From Mesorhizobium caraganae (lineage in GTDB: Bacteria > Pseudomonadota > Alphaproteobacteria > Rhizobiales > Rhizobiaceae), in NCBI RefSeq assembly GCF_016836705.1, contig NZ_JAFCGY010000007.1, forward strand, positions 62,001 through 126,000: a stretch of 64,000 nucleotides of DNA. The letters run 5' to 3'. The number at the start of each line of letters is the position of its first letter. The first letter of the stretch is position 1. The translations under genes and the position numbers were made by a program. The notes beneath the pieces are model-generated. The model was not told the origin of the DNA, made no database searches, and worked only from the letters and a program-made list of their open reading frames with translations. Of the stretch, positions 63,548 through 64,000 are shown piece after piece.

Positions 63548-64000
63548 TCAGTTGGCGCTGGCGACGGGCGCCACAAGCGGGGTGATGCGGCGAATAGCGA
63601 CGCGGCGGTTCTGTCTTTCGGGCCCTGTCGTGTTCACCTTAAGATAGCGCTCGCCGTAGCCTTGGGTCGTCAGGTTCTCTGGCGCGATGCCAAAGGCGTT
63701 GGTGAGGGCCTCGGCAACTGCCTCGGCTCGCTGGTCGGACAAGGCCAGGTTTGCATTGTCGCTACCGACCGCATCGGTATGGCCCTCGATCAAGAAGGTT
63801 TCCGCCGGGTTCTTCCTCAGCAGCCGCTCCATTGCGTCCGCAACGCCTTGCAGCTTTTTGACTTCGCTGTCCGAGATCATCGCTGAACCGGACCCGAAAT
63901 TCAACGTGTCGAGGTCAACCCGCCGGGCGATGTCGCGCACACGCGCCGAGCGTTTAACCTCGTCGACCGAGTAGAGGCGCTGGACCTTTTCCACCGGCGG
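63548..64000 (-). CDS. OmpA-domain outer membrane protein, 5' part off the window
   Basis: The frame is open to the right edge (150 codons visible). It carries a complete OmpA/MotB peptidoglycan-binding domain: LDTLNFGSGSAMISDSEVKK, TFLIEGHTDAVGSDNANLAL, LSDQRAEAVAEALTNAF and LTTQGYGERYLKVNTTGPER. The Asp and Arg residues that bind diaminopimelate (HTDAVG and SDQRAEAV) are present. It anchors the outer membrane to the cell wall; the N-terminal part, probably with signal peptide, is missing. Confidence 0.9.
   Translation of the reverse strand, partial: PPVEKVQRLYSVDEVKRSARVRDIARRVDLDTLNFGSGSAMISDSEVKKLQGVADAMERLLRKNPAETFLIEGHTDAVGSDNANLALSDQRAEAVAEALTNAFGIAPENLTTQGYGERYLKVNTTGPERQNRRVAIRRITPLVAPVASAN

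Overview
The window looks like an accessory region of a Rhizobiales chromosome or large replicon, most likely Mesorhizobium. The evidence is the GC-rich codon use, four DUF768-type small proteins (a family I know mainly from Mesorhizobium), DUF982, DUF3606 and DUF6894 proteins, HWE-type sensor kinases with stand-alone receiver proteins, a LigD-type ATP ligase, and promoter-like sites of the alphaproteobacterial general stress sigma factor EcfG (GGAAC-N16/17-CGTT). No rRNA, tRNA or CRISPR array was seen.

Layout. 1-7.8 kb: small unknown proteins, a receiver protein, a host-attachment family protein, a secreted protein, a phospholipase-D family enzyme, and a receiver/HWE-kinase operon. 7.8-15.1 kb: a VOC protein, a YqjD/YqjE-like membrane stress operon, a lipoprotein, a decayed L,D-transpeptidase, YidB-like, DUF4112 and GlsB-like proteins. 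15.3-22.2 kb: remnants and small genes (DUF892 remnant, LigD remnant and an intact LigD-like ligase, DUF3606 proteins, an iron-permease-family protein, a Crp/Fnr regulator, DUF768 plus a tiny membrane peptide). 22.4-23.8 kb: two overlapping SDR genes that both lack the catalytic tyrosine. 24.9-28.3 kb: nested insertion sequences (IS256 with a 9-bp target duplication in an IS30 remnant, then IS5). 28.6-36.4 kb: DUF72, DUF892 ferritin-like, a broken PAS/HWE kinase, a receiver, DUF4142 and a YflT-like protein. 37-43.9 kb: an intact, divergently arranged surface-sugar cluster (methyltransferase, two glycosyltransferases, amidohydrolase, UDP-galactopyranose mutase, GH1-like protein). 44-53.5 kb: small stress-type proteins, a kinase remnant, large catalase KatE, a scrambled ligase fragment and DUF982. 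53.7-55.3 kb: an internally deleted IS21 element. 55.5-62.4 kb: HWE kinases (one intact, one broken), a truncated receiver, and an RsbQ-like hydrolase beside a PAS histidine kinase. The right edge holds part of an OmpA-domain gene.

Two themes tie the region together. First, general stress: catalase, ferritin-like proteins, DNA ligase, membrane and envelope proteins and many small hydrophilic proteins lie downstream of EcfG-like promoter sites. Five sites match the core perfectly, against about one expected by chance in 64 kb with both strands and two spacings. HWE kinases and single-domain receivers are the usual input side of that response. Second, duplication and decay: kinases, receivers, LigD, the iron-permease gene, DUF892, catalase, DUF768 cassettes and a recurring small helical protein family (here called the RETGIT family after its core) each occur as intact copies plus frameshifted or truncated copies. 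Many frameshifts are one-base changes, some in homopolymers, so assembly error must be excluded, but several genes carry multiple lesions and large intact genes lie between them.
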